DNA of 64,000 bases from Pseudomonas parafulva (GCF_000800255.1 NZ_CP009747.1:3720001-3784000), one strand, 5' to 3'. Shown: positions 43,335 to 53,978, numbered from the stretch's first letter. Program-made: numbers and translations. The notes: generated by a model from the letters alone, not told the origin.

Positions 43335-43685
43335 TCAGATCGAGAACGACGATCCGCAGCCGCACGTGGTGGCGGCATTCGGGTTCTTGATCACGAAACG
43401 CGAACCCTCCAGCCCTTCCTGGTAATCGACTTCGGCACCGGCCAGGTACTGGAAGCTCATCGGATCGACCACCAGCGACACGCCTTCGCGCTCGACGATG
43501 GTGTCGTCCTCGGCCACGTCCTCATCGAAAGTGAAGCCGTACTGGAATCCCGAGCAGCCACCGCCGGTCACGAACACGCGCAGCTTGAGGCGGTCATTGC
43601 CCTCTTCGGACACCAGGGTCTTCACCTTGTGCGCAGCACCCTGGGTGAACTCCAGGGCGGTGGGGGTGAAGGTTTCGACGCTCAT
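43335..43685 (-). CDS. erpA: Iron-sulfur cluster insertion protein ErpA
   Basis: The 116-residue A-type carrier delivers Fe-S clusters, for example to isoprenoid synthesis enzymes. The three conserved cysteines are in [13 protein letters not shown] and the C-terminal [11 protein letters not shown]. The start [20 protein letters not shown] at 43685 is family-like; the frame extends to 43712. ErpA and the related IscA differ slightly; the length and C-terminus favour ErpA. Confidence 0.93.
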   Translation of the reverse strand: MSVETFTPTALEFTQGAAHKVKTLVSEEGNDRLKLRVFVTGGGCSGFQYGFTFDEDVAEDDTIVEREGVSLVVDPMSFQYLAGAEVDYQEGLEGSRFVIKNPNAATTCGCGSSFSI

Positions 43686-43824
43686 GTTGGTTCTCCCGGC
43701 GTAAGCCGCCATAACACTCGATGACGCGCATTATCCGCTTCTCCGAGAAAATTGGTCAACAATTAGGCATGAGGCGAACGGCAAGCGGCTAGCTCAAGGG
43801 CAGCAGCACGCTTCCCTGTGCCAC

Positions 43825-44859
43825 TTATGGCAGCAAGCCGGCGTGGCTCAAGCCCATGCGTTCATCCAGGCCAAACAGGATGTTCAGGTTTTGCACGGCC
43901 TGGCCGGAGGCGCCCTTGACCAGGTTGTCGATGACCGACAGGACCACCACCAGATCACCGCCCTGCGGACGATGCACGGCGATTCGGCACACGTTGGCGC
44001 CGCGCACGCTGCGGGTTTCAGGGTGGCTGCCCGCCGGCATGACATCGACGAACGGTTCATCGGCATAACGCTTCTCGAACAACGCTTGCAGATCGACCGA
44101 AGTGTCGACCACGTTGGCATAGAGCGTCGCGTGAATGCCACGAATCATGGGCGTGAGATGAGGCACGAAGGTCAGCCCGATGTCCTTGCCCGCCGCCAGA
44201 CGCAGCCCCTGACTGATTTCCGGCAGGTGGCGATGCCCCTTGACCGCATAGGCTTTCATGCTTTCACCCGCTTCGCAGAACAGCGAACCCACCGCAGCAC
44301 CGCGACCGGCGCCACTGACGCCCGACTTGCAGTCGGCGATCAGGCGCGACGGGTCTGCCAGTCCGGCTTCGAGCAGCGGCAGGAAACCAAGCTGGGTCGC
44401 GGTCGGGTAGCAGCCCGGAACGGCGATCAGGCGCGCCTGGCGGATCTTGTCGCGGTTGACTTCGGGCAGCCCGTAGACCGCTTCCCCCAACAACTGCGGC
44501 GCGCCATGGGGCTGGCCATACCACTTGCCCCATTGCTCGGCATCCTGCAGACGGAAGTCCGCAGACAGGTCGATGACCCGAGTGCCGGCCGCCAGCAACT
44601 CACCGGCCAGCGCGTGGGCAACACCGTGAGGGGTGGCGAAGAACACCACATCGCAGGCGCCCAGGGTTTTGCTGTCCGGCACGCTGAACTGCAGGCCGTC
44701 ATAGTGGCCGCGCAGGTTCGGGTACATGTCGGCCACCGCCACACCGGCCTCGGAACGCGAGGTGATGACCGCCACCTCGGCCTGGGGGTGCTGTGCCAGC
44801 AGGCGCAACAGTTCGACACCGGTGTAGCCCGTGCCGCCGACGATACCGACCTTGATCAT
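43825..44859 (-). CDS. argC: N-acetyl-gamma-glutamyl-phosphate reductase
   Basis: The 344-residue NADPH-dependent enzyme acts in arginine biosynthesis. The N-terminal nucleotide-binding motif is [18 protein letters not shown]. The catalytic Cys lies in [20 protein letters not shown] promoter at 44,901-44,929 precedes it. It lies 139 bp upstream of erpA, as is common in Pseudomonas. Confidence 0.96.
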   Translation of the reverse strand: MIKVGIVGGTGYTGVELLRLLAQHPQAEVAVITSRSEAGVAVADMYPNLRGHYDGLQFSVPDSKTLGACDVVFFATPHGVAHALAGELLAAGTRVIDLSADFRLQDAEQWGKWYGQPHGAPQLLGEAVYGLPEVNRDKIRQARLIAVPGCYPTATQLGFLPLLEAGLADPSRLIADCKSGVSGAGRGAAVGSLFCEAGESMKAYAVKGHRHLPEISQGLRLAAGKDIGLTFVPHLTPMIRGIHATLYANVVDTSVDLQALFEKRYADEPFVDVMPAGSHPETRSVRGANVCRIAVHRPQGGDLVVVLSVIDNLVKGASGQAVQNLNILFGLDERMGLSHAGLLP

Positions 44860-44900
44860 AATGCTTGCCCCTCATCAACGAGACCACTGGAAAGCGCACG

Positions 44901-44929
44901 ATGATAGGGTGACGTGGCGCCTGTAACAA
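44901..44929 (-). promoter_or_regulatory. Candidate argC promoter
   Basis: On the minus strand, TTGTTA (44929-44924) and TATCAT (44906-44901) are 17 bp apart. The -10 lies 42 bp upstream of the argC ATG, in the divergent gap shared with hemJ. Confidence 0.6.
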
Positions 44930-44999
44930 CTCTTGGCTAGCCCATGGCAGTACCGGGCCACTACTCTCTGACCACCGTGAAAACCTGAAGGAACACCCC

Positions 45000-45425
45000 A
45001 TGCTCTATCTCTGGATCAAGGCCCTGCACATCGTCAGCGTGGTCTGCTGGTTCGCTGGCCTTTTCTACTTGCCGCGCCTGTTCGTCTACCACGCACAAAG
45101 CCAGGACAGCATCAGCCAGGAACGCTTCGTCACCATGGAGCGCAAGCTGTACCGCGGCATCATGAATCCGGCCATGATCGCCACCTACGTGTTTGGCCTG
45201 TGGATGCTCTATCTGACGCCGGGGTGGCTGAGCCAGGGCTGGCTGCACGCCAAGCTGACACTGGTGCTGCTGCTCACCGGCTACCATCACATGTGCGGCG
45301 CGCAGCGCAAACGCTTCGCTGCCGGGCAGAACACCCGTAGCCATGTGTACTACCGCTGGTTCAACGAAGTGCCTGTGCTTTTCCTGCTGGCCATCGTCAT
45401 CCTGGTGGTCGTGAAACCGTTCTAG
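45000..45425 (+). CDS. hemJ: Protoporphyrinogen IX oxidase HemJ
   Basis: The 141-residue membrane protein oxidises protoporphyrinogen IX in heme synthesis. It has four hydrophobic segments (first: KALHIVSVVCWFAGLFYLPR). The conserved His10 and the later KLYRGIMNPAM and LHAKLTLVLLL segments fit the HemJ family. It is divergent from argC. A GAAGGA sequence 8 bp upstream serves as Shine-Dalgarno. Confidence 0.92.
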   Translation: MLYLWIKALHIVSVVCWFAGLFYLPRLFVYHAQSQDSISQERFVTMERKLYRGIMNPAMIATYVFGLWMLYLTPGWLSQGWLHAKLTLVLLLTGYHHMCGAQRKRFAAGQNTRSHVYYRWFNEVPVLFLLAIVILVVVKPF

Positions 45426-45452
45426 GCCTCACCTGAGCGAAGGAGTCTCGCC

Positions 45453-46400
45453 ATGTCCCTGCCCAAGGTTCTCCAGCAGCGCCTGCGCTTGCCAGCGGTC
45501 GCAGCGCCAATGTTTCTCATCTCCAATCCACAGTTGGTGCTGGCATGTTGTGCCGAGGGCGTGGTGGGCAGCTTTCCGGCGCTGAATCAGCGTGACAGTG
45601 CCGGGTTCAAGGCATGGCTGGAAGAGATCGAGACGGGGCTGGCGCAACTGCACGCCCCTGCACCCTACGCGGTCAACCTGATCGTGCACCCGAGCAATCC
45701 TCGCCTGCAGGCAGATCTGGCGCTGTGCGTTGAGCACCGGGTGCCGATTGTGATCACCAGTCTCGGCGCAGCCAAGGAGGTGGTGGATGCCGTGCACAGC
45801 TATGGCGGGGTGGTCTTCCACGATGTCACCACCCGCCGGCATGCGGAAAAGGCCGCCGAGGCCGGTGTAGATGGTTTGATCGCTGTGGCAGCCGGCGCTG
45901 GAGGGCATGCGGGAACCTGGAGTCCCTTCGCGCTGGTCGCCGAGATTCGCCAGTTCTTCGACAAGACCCTGCTGCTGGCGGGTTGCATCAATCATGGCCA
46001 CGAGATCCTCGCCGCCCGCCTGCTGGGCGCCGACCTCGCGTACATCGGCACACGCTTCATCGCCACCGCCGAAAGCCATGCCCAAGCGGCATATAAACGG
46101 ATGCTGCTGGATGCCCACGCAGCAGACATCGTGCACACCCCTGCCGTTTCGGGCGTACCCGCCAGCTTTCTGCGCCAAAGCCTGGAGCAGGCCGGCTACG
46201 ACATGACCGCGCTCAAGTCCACAGCCGAGGCGACCCGGCTCAAACCGATGGATGAAGAAGCCAAGGCTTGGAAAACCGTGTGGTCCGCGGGACAAGGCGT
46301 CGGCGCAATCGACGACCTGCCATCCGCTGCAACGCTGATCGAACGACTGCGCCAAGAGTACCTGAGCGCTCTTTCCAAAGGCCCCGACCTGGCGCTCTGA
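45453..46400 (+). CDS. Nitronate monooxygenase family protein
   Basis: The 315-residue FMN-binding TIM-barrel protein belongs to the 2-nitropropane dioxygenase / nitronate monooxygenase family. Typical segments are LPAVAAPMFLISNPQLVLAC, IAVAAGAGGHAGTWSPFALV (phosphate binding) and LLLAGCINHGHEILAARLLG followed by YIGTRF. The His in GGHAG is the usual catalytic base. These enzymes detoxify propionate 3-nitronate and related compounds. The exact substrate cannot be read. It follows hemJ by 27 bp with an AAGGAG Shine-Dalgarno. Confidence 0.88.
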   Translation: MSLPKVLQQRLRLPAVAAPMFLISNPQLVLACCAEGVVGSFPALNQRDSAGFKAWLEEIETGLAQLHAPAPYAVNLIVHPSNPRLQADLALCVEHRVPIVITSLGAAKEVVDAVHSYGGVVFHDVTTRRHAEKAAEAGVDGLIAVAAGAGGHAGTWSPFALVAEIRQFFDKTLLLAGCINHGHEILAARLLGADLAYIGTRFIATAESHAQAAYKRMLLDAHAADIVHTPAVSGVPASFLRQSLEQAGYDMTALKSTAEATRLKPMDEEAKAWKTVWSAGQGVGAIDDLPSAATLIERLRQEYLSALSKGPDLAL

Positions 46401-46475
46401 GACCTGCGCAAAAGCCAACAAGTCGGCCAACCACGCTGTACACTAGGGCCCCTCTTCAGCCGCCAGGAGCCTTGC

Positions 46476-47258
46476 ATGACCCGTTACGCCATGATCACCG
46501 GAGCTTCCAGCGGCCTGGGACTGGCCCTGGCGGAGGCCCTGGCGCGCCGCGGGCGCAATCTGATCCTGGTGGCACGGCATCGCGAGACGCTGGAGCCCAT
46601 CGCCATGGAGTTGAACCAGCGCTTCGGCGTCGAGGTGTTGCTGCGTGCGTGCGATCTCAGCCAGCCATTGCGCCTGTCGGGCTTCGTACTGGAACTCGAG
46701 GAGGGCGAGCGGCGCATCGACCTGCTAGTCAATTGCGCCGGGCAGCGCACCTACGGCCCCTTCCTGGCTCATGAATGGGCCGACGAGCAGGACCTACTGG
46801 AAGTCAACGTCCTGGCCCTCACCCGCCTGTGTCATGCGATCGGCAACCTGATGGCGGTTCAGGGCGGCGGCCAGATCCTCAATGTCGCCTCGCTGGCCGG
46901 TGTCGCGCCTGGGCCCTGGATGGCGTGCTACAGCGCCAGCAAGGCCTACGTGCTGAGCTTTTCGCAGGCCCTGCGCGAAGAACTGCGGCGCACCGGAATA
47001 AAAGTCTCGATACTGTGCCCCGGACCGATCCGCTCGGCGCGCCGACGCATCCCACGGCTCGAGGGCAGCACCCGCTGCCTGAGCCCAGAGGAAGTGGCGC
47101 TGCACACCGTGCGCGCGCTGGACCGCAATCGCGCGCTGATCATGCCGGGCCGGCGCAATCGCTGGCTCGCCTTCGCCCCTCGGCTGCTGCCGCGCTGGCT
47201 CAGCCGCAAGCTGGCGGGAATGATCCATCGTCGCTACTGCCCGATCGAAGCCGAGTAG
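46476..47258 (+). CDS. Short-chain dehydrogenase/reductase
   Basis: The 260-residue protein is a classical SDR. It has the cofactor motif TGASSGLGLALAEALARRG (TGxxxGxG), the structural NCAGQRTYG (NNAG variant), and the catalytic Ser with YSASK (Tyr-x-x-x-Lys). The C-terminal LPRWLSRKLAGMIHRRYCPI is basic and may be membrane-associated. Substrate unknown. It lies 75 bp after the nitronate monooxygenase gene. Confidence 0.88.
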   Translation: MTRYAMITGASSGLGLALAEALARRGRNLILVARHRETLEPIAMELNQRFGVEVLLRACDLSQPLRLSGFVLELEEGERRIDLLVNCAGQRTYGPFLAHEWADEQDLLEVNVLALTRLCHAIGNLMAVQGGGQILNVASLAGVAPGPWMACYSASKAYVLSFSQALREELRRTGIKVSILCPGPIRSARRRIPRLEGSTRCLSPEEVALHTVRALDRNRALIMPGRRNRWLAFAPRLLPRWLSRKLAGMIHRRYCPIEAE

Positions 47259-47322
47259 GCCCTGTCCGAGCGACGCCGCGCTCAGTACACTGCGCTTCGA
47301 CCCTCACCAAGGAGCAAGTGAA

Positions 47323-47661
47323 GTGGACGATCTATTCCTCAAGATCATCAACCGGGAAATCCCGGCGGATATCATTTATGAAGACGACCAGATCCTGGCG
47401 TTCAAGGACATCGCACCTGCGGCCCCGGTGCACTTTCTGGTCATTCCGAAAAAACACATCCCCACGCTGAATCACCTCACCGAAGAGGACAAGGCCCTGG
47501 CCGGGCACATCCTGTTCACCGCACAGCGCCTGGCGGTCGAGCAAGGTTGCGAGGAGGGCTTTCGGGTGGTGATGAACTGCAACCCGCAAGGCGGGCAGAC
47601 GGTCTATCACATCCATATGCATGTGCTCGGGCAGCGCCAGATGAACTGGCCGCCGGGCTGA
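47323..47661 (+). CDS. HIT family (HinT-like) nucleotide-binding protein
   Basis: The 112-residue protein is a histidine triad hydrolase. The triad YHIHMHVLGQRQMNWPPG (His-x-His-x-His) lies at the C-terminus. HinT proteins cleave adenosine phosphoramidates. The start is GTG at 47323 with AAGGAG upstream, giving DDLFLKIINREIPADIIYED. Family function is clear; the physiological role is not. Confidence 0.92.
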   Translation: MDDLFLKIINREIPADIIYEDDQILAFKDIAPAAPVHFLVIPKKHIPTLNHLTEEDKALAGHILFTAQRLAVEQGCEEGFRVVMNCNPQGGQTVYHIHMHVLGQRQMNWPPG

Positions 47662-47727
47662 CTCAAGGCAAGCCCCGCCCTGGGGATTGCGGTAGACTGT
47701 TGGGCACCACTTCAGCGGAGGTGCCCG

Positions 47728-48375
47728 ATGGCTACCGAACGTCACTATTCGCCGCTCGACCGCTTGTTGCTGCAGGCCGATACCGCCATGCGCACCTTGC
47801 TGCCCTTCAGCGGCCAACCTTCCCGCCCCTCGCCTGCCATCATCCAGCCGGATGCCGAGCTGGACGACTCGCAAACGCGCCACATCGCCGGCCTCATGCG
47901 CATCAACCATACCGGTGAGGTGTGCGCCCAGGCGCTGTACCAGGGTCAGGCCCTGACCGCCAAACTGCCACAGGTTCGCAAGGCCATGGAGCATGCAGCC
48001 GAGGAAGAAATCGACCACCTGGCCTGGTGCGAGCAGCGTATTCGCCAACTGGGCAGTCATCCCAGCGTCCTCAACCCACTGTTCTACGGCATGTCGTTCG
48101 GCATCGGCGCGCTGGCCGGGCTGGTGAGCGACAAAGTCAGCCTGGGTTTCGTCGCGGCCACCGAGCAGCAGGTATGCAAGCACCTGGACGAGCACCTGGA
48201 GCAGCTTCCGGAGCAGGACGAAAAGTCGCGCGCCATTCTCGAACAGATGCGCGTCGATGAAGAACACCACGCCGAATCGGCTCTGCAGGCCGGCGGCTAT
48301 CGCTTCCCTGCTCCGGTGAGGTTCGGCATGAGCGTGCTGGCCAAGGTGATGACCAAGAGCACTTACCGAATCTAG
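47728..48375 (+). CDS. coq7: Ubiquinone biosynthesis hydroxylase Coq7
   Basis: The 215-residue diiron monooxygenase performs the last hydroxylation in ubiquinone synthesis (demethoxyubiquinol to demethylubiquinol). The carboxylate-bridged iron ligands are visible as [29 protein letters not shown] and [11 protein letters not shown]. Hydrophobic helices allow monotopic membrane binding. It stands 66 bp after the HIT gene. Confidence 0.95.
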   Translation: MATERHYSPLDRLLLQADTAMRTLLPFSGQPSRPSPAIIQPDAELDDSQTRHIAGLMRINHTGEVCAQALYQGQALTAKLPQVRKAMEHAAEEEIDHLAWCEQRIRQLGSHPSVLNPLFYGMSFGIGALAGLVSDKVSLGFVAATEQQVCKHLDEHLEQLPEQDEKSRAILEQMRVDEEHHAESALQAGGYRFPAPVRFGMSVLAKVMTKSTYRI

Positions 48376-48383
48376 GAAACACG

Positions 48384-49424
48384 ATGACCGAGCGCTTCGA
48401 TGCCAAGGACCTGGCCAATGCCGTAAGCGCTGGCATCCTGCAACCTGGCCAGGATCGAGCCCTGCTCGAGTTCCTGCGCCGTCGACCGCAGCAGCAGGGC
48501 CAGTTCCAGTTGGCCAATGTCGCTTTCTACTTCGGTGGCCTGCTGATCATGGGCGCCATGGGCTGGCTGCTGACCGAAGCCTGGATGCGCATTGGCGACT
48601 GGGCGCTGCTGGCAGTGGCCGGACTCTACATTGCTGTCCTCACTGGATTCGCGCTCACCTTGCAACGTCGCGAGCAGATCGTCCCCGCTGGGGTGCTGGC
48701 GGCGGTCGCCGTGAGCATCGTGCCCCTGGCCGTGTTCGCGGTGGAACTGCTGATCGGCTGGTGGCCCATGGGTGAGGCGCAGGGCGAGTACCACACCTAC
48801 TACACCTATGTGCAGGCCAGTTGGCTGTGGATGGAAGCGGCCACGGTGCTGGCCGGGCTGCTGATGTTGCGCCTGGTACCCTTCCCGTTCATCGTCATGC
48901 CGATCGCCTTGGCGCTGTGGTTCATGTCGATGGATCTGAGCGAATGGCTCTACGGCGATGCTTTGACCTGGGCGCAACGAGAACAGGTGTCGGTGTGGTT
49001 CGGGCTCGCTGTGCTGGTGGCGTTCGTGGTGATCGACGGGCGAACTCGACGCGATTACGCCGAGTGGGGTTACCTGGCAGGACTTCTGGCTTTGTGGTGT
49101 GGCCTGACGTCGATGAACAGCGACAGCGAGGTGAGCAAGGCCCTGTATTGCCTGATCAACCTGGCGTTGATGGGCTTCGCGGTGCTGCTGCGCCGTCCGG
49201 TCTTCATGGTCTTCGGCGCACTGGGTGTGGCCGCGTACCTGGGCTACCTGTCTTACGAAGTGTTCGCCGACTCACTGCTGTTCCCAGTGGTGTTGACGCT
49301 GATCGGACTGGCAGCCATCGGCTTGGGCCTGGCCTACCAGAAACGCCAGGAACAATTGAGCGCAGCAGTACGGGCCCGCTTGCCACATTGGCTGCTACAG
49401 GCAATGCCTGCGCTGCGCGACTGA
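48384..49424 (+). CDS. DUF2157-like multi-pass membrane protein
   Basis: The 346-residue protein has a soluble N-terminal stretch (MTERFDAKDLANAVSAGILQ) and then about eight or nine hydrophobic helices, for example FYFGGLLIMGAMGWLLTEAW and VLVAFVVIDG. The N-terminus resembles the DUF2157 family, whose function is unknown. It starts 8 bp after coq7 and probably shares its transcript. No catalytic motif was recognised. Confidence 0.7.
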   Translation: MTERFDAKDLANAVSAGILQPGQDRALLEFLRRRPQQQGQFQLANVAFYFGGLLIMGAMGWLLTEAWMRIGDWALLAVAGLYIAVLTGFALTLQRREQIVPAGVLAAVAVSIVPLAVFAVELLIGWWPMGEAQGEYHTYYTYVQASWLWMEAATVLAGLLMLRLVPFPFIVMPIALALWFMSMDLSEWLYGDALTWAQREQVSVWFGLAVLVAFVVIDGRTRRDYAEWGYLAGLLALWCGLTSMNSDSEVSKALYCLINLALMGFAVLLRRPVFMVFGALGVAAYLGYLSYEVFADSLLFPVVLTLIGLAAIGLGLAYQKRQEQLSAAVRARLPHWLLQAMPALRD

Positions 49425-49440
49425 AAAACGGGCACCTGGC

Positions 49441-49863
49441 TCAACCCAGTTCGACGATCTCGTAACCGTGGGTGATTTCAACGCCAGCGCGGTCGAGCAT
49501 GATCGAGGCCGAGCAGTACTTCTCGGCCGACAACTCAACGGCCCGCTTGACCTGTGCTTCCTTCAGGCCTCGACCTTTGACCACGAATTGCAGATGAATC
49601 TTGGTGAAGACCTTCGGGTCCTCGCCAGCGCGCTCGGCCTCCAGGAAAGCCTCGCAACTTTCAACGGCCTGCCGGGACTTCTTCAGGATGCTGACCACAT
49701 CGAAACTGCTGCAGCCGCCGAGACCCAGCAGCAGCATTTCCATCGGCCGAACGCCCAGGTTGCGACCGCCCGCTTCGGGAGGACCGTCCATGACCACGAC
49801 ATGCCCACTCCCCGACTCACCGAGGAACATGGCCTCACCGGCCCACTGGATGCGTGCCTTCAT
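49441..49863 (-). CDS. OsmC family protein
   Basis: The 140-residue protein belongs to the OsmC/Ohr peroxidase superfamily. Both redox cysteines are visible: LLGLGGCSSFDVVSIL and SAEKYCSASIMLDRAG. It is nearer to the YhfA branch than to the organic hydroperoxide reductase Ohr, judging by the N-terminus MKARIQWAGEAMFLGESGSG. Divergent from vfr. In many gammaproteobacteria a YhfA-type gene neighbours crp. Confidence 0.88.
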   Translation of the reverse strand: MKARIQWAGEAMFLGESGSGHVVVMDGPPEAGGRNLGVRPMEMLLLGLGGCSSFDVVSILKKSRQAVESCEAFLEAERAGEDPKVFTKIHLQFVVKGRGLKEAQVKRAVELSAEKYCSASIMLDRAGVEITHGYEIVELG

Positions 49864-50050
49864 CTATACGGACTCCTGACTGTGGAAAAGGCCGTCAGCT
49901 TAGACCTTGTGACGTATTCGGAAAAGCTCAAGAAGTTGGCGGTTGATGCCGATAAGTCAGAAGCGTCTGATAAGCTGGCGCCAAATCACTGGCGCACATG
50001 CCAGCTCCCTCCTAGCAAGAGCCTCTGCGTACCTTGAACAGGATTTCGTG

Positions 50051-50695
50051 ATGGTAGCTTCAACCCTTCCGGGCAAGATCAAGAATATCGACAAGCTGCT
50101 GGTGCACTGCCAACGCCGCCGCTATGCCGCCAAGAGCAACATCATCTGCGCGGGCGACCGGGCACAGACCCTGTCGTATATCGTGAAGGGCTCGGTGACC
50201 ATCCTGATCGAGGATGACGAAGGCCACGAAATGATCATCGCCTACCTCAACAGTGGCGACTTTTTCGGCGAACTGGGCCTGTTCGAGCCGGACGGGCCGC
50301 AGCAGCAGCGCAGCGCTTGGGTCCGCGCCAAGACCGAATGCGAGGTCGCCGAAATCAGCTACGAAAAATTCCGCGAACTGGCCCGTCACGACCCGGACAT
50401 CCTCTACGCCCTTGGCAGCCAGATGGCCCAGCGCCTTCGTAACACCACACGTAAAGTCGGCGACCTGGCGTTCTTCGACGTTACCGGCCGGGTGGCTCGC
50501 TGCCTGCTCGATCTGTGCAAGCAGCCGGACGCCATGACCCATCCTGATGGCATGCAGATCAAGATCACCCGTCAGGAAATCGGGCGGATCGTCGGCTGCT
50601 CGCGAGAGATGGTCGGCCGCGTCCTCAAGGACCTGGAAGAACGCAGCCTGGTGCACGTCAAAGGCAAGACCATGGTGGTCTTCGGCACCCGTTAA
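50051..50695 (+). CDS. vfr: cAMP-binding global regulator Vfr (CRP homologue)
   Basis: The 214-residue transcription factor has an N-terminal cyclic nucleotide-binding domain with [12 protein letters not shown] and the cAMP-contacting Arg-Ser-Ala in RSAWVRAK. The C-terminal helix-turn-helix is [20 protein letters not shown]. Vfr controls virulence and twitching in P. aeruginosa; in P. putida its role is narrower. The ATG at 50051 is the family start. The upstream gap (49,864-50,050) must hold both divergent promoters; none stood out. Confidence 0.96.
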   Translation: MVASTLPGKIKNIDKLLVHCQRRRYAAKSNIICAGDRAQTLSYIVKGSVTILIEDDEGHEMIIAYLNSGDFFGELGLFEPDGPQQQRSAWVRAKTECEVAEISYEKFRELARHDPDILYALGSQMAQRLRNTTRKVGDLAFFDVTGRVARCLLDLCKQPDAMTHPDGMQIKITRQEIGRIVGCSREMVGRVLKDLEERSLVHVKGKTMVVFGTR

Positions 50696-51396
50696 TCCTT
50701 GGGCAGTGCGCCGAGTACCTCGGCGTACACCTTGGACAGGCGCTCGAACCAAGGCGCCGCCGGCGCCACTTCGTGCAGCGCGATATGGCTGTCGGCGCGG
50801 CAGCGCTGCTCAAGTGCGCAGCACTCATTGAAGCGATTGACCGCAGCCACCATCGATTCGCGCTCGTTGTCCAACAGCAGTGCACCGTGAACCAGCACTA
50901 CCGGCCGCTTGCCGCCCAGTCCCTGGCGCCAGCGTTGAGCGGTCCCGACCAGCTTGCGGCCTTCGAGATTGACGTTGTAACGCCCGTCGCAGAAGGCGCC
51001 GTCGATCTCGCCGACCGACGCCACCCCACCCCACTCACGCAGTACCTCGCACAGGGGCAGGCACAGCCGCTCGTAGGCCTTCTCGATACGCCCATGATCG
51101 CCCTCGCTTCGCGGCGCCATGTAAACCAGCGCTACGTTGACCGTGGCGTGAGATTGCGGCACCGGCTCGCCCCCTGTTTCGCGCAGCAGCACCGGCCAGC
51201 CGGCGATCGCCAACTCCGCGCACGCCATTTCGAAGTGCTCGAGACGGCTCATGCGGCGCGGCATGACCAGTGCGTGGTCGGTAGGTCGCCAGAACAGCAC
51301 ACCGGACTCGCGTTCGCCACGGCAGACGGCAGCAAGCAGATCCTGCTCGGCATGCAGACCTTGTTCGACAGTAAGGGCCAGGGGTTGCTCGGTCAT
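50692..51396 (-). CDS. Lipoate-protein ligase A-like protein
   Basis: The 234-residue protein belongs to the biotin/lipoate A/B ligase fold. The family motif appears as [20 protein letters not shown], where the Lys contacts lipoyl-AMP, with [11 protein letters not shown] after it. It may attach or transfer lipoate or octanoate; the exact substrate is unknown. The start [20 protein letters not shown] at 51396 is preferred, because the longer frame to 51477 would run through the trpC terminator. It overlaps vfr tail to tail by 4 bp. Confidence 0.82.
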   Translation of the reverse strand: MTEQPLALTVEQGLHAEQDLLAAVCRGERESGVLFWRPTDHALVMPRRMSRLEHFEMACAELAIAGWPVLLRETGGEPVPQSHATVNVALVYMAPRSEGDHGRIEKAYERLCLPLCEVLREWGGVASVGEIDGAFCDGRYNVNLEGRKLVGTAQRWRQGLGGKRPVVLVHGALLLDNERESMVAAVNRFNECCALEQRCRADSHIALHEVAPAAPWFERLSKVYAEVLGALPKD

Positions 51397-51462
51397 GGTG
51401 TACCTTCGAGAATGTGGGGCCTTGGCGCAGGTGAATCCGCATCCAAAGGCCGCAAGCAAACA

Positions 51463-51490
51463 CAAAAAAGCCGGCATCGCGCCGGCTTCG
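51463..51490 (-). terminator. Terminator after trpC
   Basis: The stem AAGCCGGC / GCCGGCTT with a GCGAT loop is followed by TTTTTTGTG on the minus strand. It ends the trpGDC operon 7 bp after trpC. Confidence 0.9.
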
Positions 51491-51496
51491 TTGCGT

Positions 51497-52330
51497 TCAG
51501 TCCAGCGACTGAACGGTTTTCTTCACCTGGTCAGGGAAAAACAGCCGCTGCAGTTCCAGGCCCGGTTGCTCGGCGCGCATGAACGCTTCGCCGACCAGGA
51601 AGGAATACACCTCGTTGATTTCCATCAGTTCCACGTCGGCGCGGTTGAGGATGCCGCTCTCGGTGATGGCCAAACGGTCGCGGGGAATGCGGGGCAGCAG
51701 GTCCAGCGTGGTGTCCAAGCTGACCTCGAAGGTGTGCAGGTTACGGTTGTTGACCCCCACCAGCGGCGTATCCAGGGTTTTCAGCGCCCGCTCCAGCTCG
51801 TCGCCATCATGGACTTCCACCAGCACGTCGAGGCCGACGTCTTTGGCCGTGGCGGCAAGCTCGGCCATCTTCACGTCGTCCAGCGCCGAGACGATCAGCA
51901 GTACACAGTCGGCGCCCAAGGCTCGGGCTTCGACGATCTGATAGGGGTCGACCATGAAGTCTTTGCGAATCACCGGCAGCGACACCGCCGCCCGGGCCTG
52001 TTGCAAGTACTGGTCGGCGCCTTGAAAGTAGTCCACATCGGTGAGCACCGACAGGCAGGTGGCCCCGCCCTTCTCATAGCTCACGGCAATGTCCGCGGGC
52101 TCGAAGAGCTCGCGAATCACACCCTTGCTCGGCGACGCCTTCTTGATCTCGGCGATGACCGCCGGCTGCTTGGCCCGGGCCTGCTTGATCAAGGCATCGG
52201 CAAAGCCACGCGGGGCATCGGCCGCCTTTGCCAGTCGCTCCAGTTCAGCCAGGCTGACGCGAGCACTGCGCTCGGCCACTTCCTGGAATTTGCGGACGAT
52301 GATCCGCTCCAGCACCGTCGGTACGCTCAT
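51497..52330 (-). CDS. trpC: Indole-3-glycerol phosphate synthase
   Basis: The 277-residue TIM-barrel enzyme closes the indole ring in tryptophan synthesis. The catalytic Lys lies in [35 protein letters not shown] and AITESGIL follow. It is monofunctional, without the trpF domain found in E. coli. It overlaps trpD by 4 bp (ATGA). Confidence 0.97.
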   Translation of the reverse strand: MSVPTVLERIIVRKFQEVAERSARVSLAELERLAKAADAPRGFADALIKQARAKQPAVIAEIKKASPSKGVIRELFEPADIAVSYEKGGATCLSVLTDVDYFQGADQYLQQARAAVSLPVIRKDFMVDPYQIVEARALGADCVLLIVSALDDVKMAELAATAKDVGLDVLVEVHDGDELERALKTLDTPLVGVNNRNLHTFEVSLDTTLDLLPRIPRDRLAITESGILNRADVELMEINEVYSFLVGEAFMRAEQPGLELQRLFFPDQVKKTVQSLD

Positions 52331-53376
52331 GCTCCGTTCTCCTGCTTGAATACCGCGGTAAAGGCGCCCAGTTCCTGGAGTTTTTCCCAGGCAAGGCCGG
52401 TGTGCAGCACATCGTGGGCCAGTTCGACGCCCGACTTCAGGCTCATGGCATGGTCGGCGGCATACAGCGCGGCGCCCGCGTTGAGCACGATCATCTCAGC
52501 GGCCTTCTGGCCATTCTCGGTCTTGCGCCGGCCCAGCGCGTCGCGGATCAGCGCCAGCGACGCCTGCGGATCTTCGACCGCCAGCCCATGCAGGCTCTGG
52601 CTTTTCATGCCGAGGTCTTCAGGCTCGACCCAGTATTCGCTGATCTCGCCGTTCTTGAGTTCGGCCACGAAGGTCGGCGCGGCCAGACTGAACTCGTCCA
52701 GGCCATCCTTGGAGTGCACCACCAGCACGTGCTTGCTGCCCAGTCGCTGCAGCACCTCGGCCAGCGGGCGGCACAGCGCCTGGGTGAACACCCCCACCAC
52801 CTGATGCTTCACCCCGGCCGGATTCGTAAGCGGGCCGAGCATGTTGAACAGGGTGCGCAGGCTAAGGTCGCGGCGCGGGCCGGCGGCGTGCTTCATGGCG
52901 CTGTGGTGAGTCTGGGCAAACATGAAGCCGATGCCCAGGCTGTCGATGCAGCGCGCGACCTGGACCGGCGTCAGGTTCAGGTAGATGCCGGCCGCTTCCA
53001 GCAAGTCGGCGCTGCCGCTCTTGCCGGACACCGCGCGGTTGCCGTGCTTGGCCACCGGGCAACCAGCGGCCGCGAGCACGAAAGCCGAGGCCGTGGATAC
53101 GTTGAAGATATTGGCGCCATCGCCACCGGTGCCGACGATGTCGACCACGCCGTCGAGGCTCTGCAGTTCGACCTTCTCGGCCAGCTCGCGCATGACCGAC
53201 ACGGCACCGACGATCTCATCGATGCTCTCGCTCTTCATGCGCATGCCCATGAGGAAGGCGCCGATCTGCGCCTCGCTGCATTGGCCAGTCATGATCTGGC
53301 GCATGACATCGCGCATCTCGTCGGTGGTGAGGTCGAGGTGGCCAACGATGCGACTCAGCGCGTTCTTGATATCCAT
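52327..53376 (-). CDS. trpD: Anthranilate phosphoribosyltransferase
   Basis: The 349-residue enzyme transfers phosphoribose to anthranilate. The PRPP-binding glycine-rich loop is [20 protein letters not shown], followed by [20 protein letters not shown]. It is separate from trpG, unlike the E. coli fusion. It is 8 bp after trpG and overlaps trpC. Confidence 0.97.
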   Translation of the reverse strand: MDIKNALSRIVGHLDLTTDEMRDVMRQIMTGQCSEAQIGAFLMGMRMKSESIDEIVGAVSVMRELAEKVELQSLDGVVDIVGTGGDGANIFNVSTASAFVLAAAGCPVAKHGNRAVSGKSGSADLLEAAGIYLNLTPVQVARCIDSLGIGFMFAQTHHSAMKHAAGPRRDLSLRTLFNMLGPLTNPAGVKHQVVGVFTQALCRPLAEVLQRLGSKHVLVVHSKDGLDEFSLAAPTFVAELKNGEISEYWVEPEDLGMKSQSLHGLAVEDPQASLALIRDALGRRKTENGQKAAEMIVLNAGAALYAADHAMSLKSGVELAHDVLHTGLAWEKLQELGAFTAVFKQENGA

Positions 53377-53384
53377 GTCGTTCC

Positions 53385-53978
53385 TTAACGGCGGCCGCCG
53401 GTCTGCTTGAGGAAATTGGCGAACAGCTCGTGGCCCTGTTCGGTGAGGATTGACTCCGGATGGAACTGTACGCCTTCGATGTTCAGGGTCTTGTGACGCA
53501 GGCCCATGATTTCGTCGACCGAGCCATCTTCGTGCGCCGTCCAGGCGGTGACTTCCAGGCAGTCCGGCAGGGTATCGCGCTTGACCACCAGCGAGTGATA
53601 GCGGGTCACGGTCAGGGGGTTGTTCAATCCGGCGAACACACCCAGGTCACGGTGCAACACCGGACTGGTCTTGCCATGCATCACCTGGCGCGCGCGCACC
53701 ACCTCGCCCCCATAGGCCTGGCCGATGGACTGGTGCCCCAGGCACACGCCGAGGATCGGCAGTTTGCCGGCAAAATGCAGGATGGCTTCGATGGACACCC
53801 CAGCCTCGCTCGGCGTGCAGGGGCCGGGAGACACGACGATGCGTTCCGGATTCAAGGCTTCGATCTGGGCGATGGTCATTTCATCGTTGCGAATGACCTT
53901 GACCTCGGCACCCAACTCGCCAAGGTACTGCACCACGTTGTAGGTAAAGGAATCGTAGTTGTCGATCATCAGTAACAT
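53385..53978 (-). CDS. trpG: Anthranilate synthase component II (glutamine amidotransferase)
   Basis: The 197-residue class I amidotransferase supplies ammonia to TrpE. The catalytic Cys lies in [15 protein letters not shown]; His and Glu lie in [12 protein letters not shown]. The start [20 protein letters not shown] at 53978 has an internal ATG three codons on as an alternative. It leads the trpGDC operon behind a Trp-rich leader. Dual use for 4-aminobenzoate synthesis is possible. Confidence 0.96.
   Translation of the reverse strand: MLLMIDNYDSFTYNVVQYLGELGAEVKVIRNDEMTIAQIEALNPERIVVSPGPCTPSEAGVSIEAILHFAGKLPILGVCLGHQSIGQAYGGEVVRARQVMHGKTSPVLHRDLGVFAGLNNPLTVTRYHSLVVKRDTLPDCLEVTAWTAHEDGSVDEIMGLRHKTLNIEGVQFHPESILTEQGHELFANFLKQTGGRR

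Noticed and set aside
49943..50050. Longer N-terminus of Vfr
   Set aside because: The extra 36 codons lie in the divergent promoter gap, and Vfr/CRP proteins start at the equivalent of 50051.
51397..51477. N-terminal extension (hydrophobic, signal-like) of the lipoate ligase-like gene
   Set aside because: The extra codons overlap the trpC terminator hairpin, and the family begins near the ATG at 51396.
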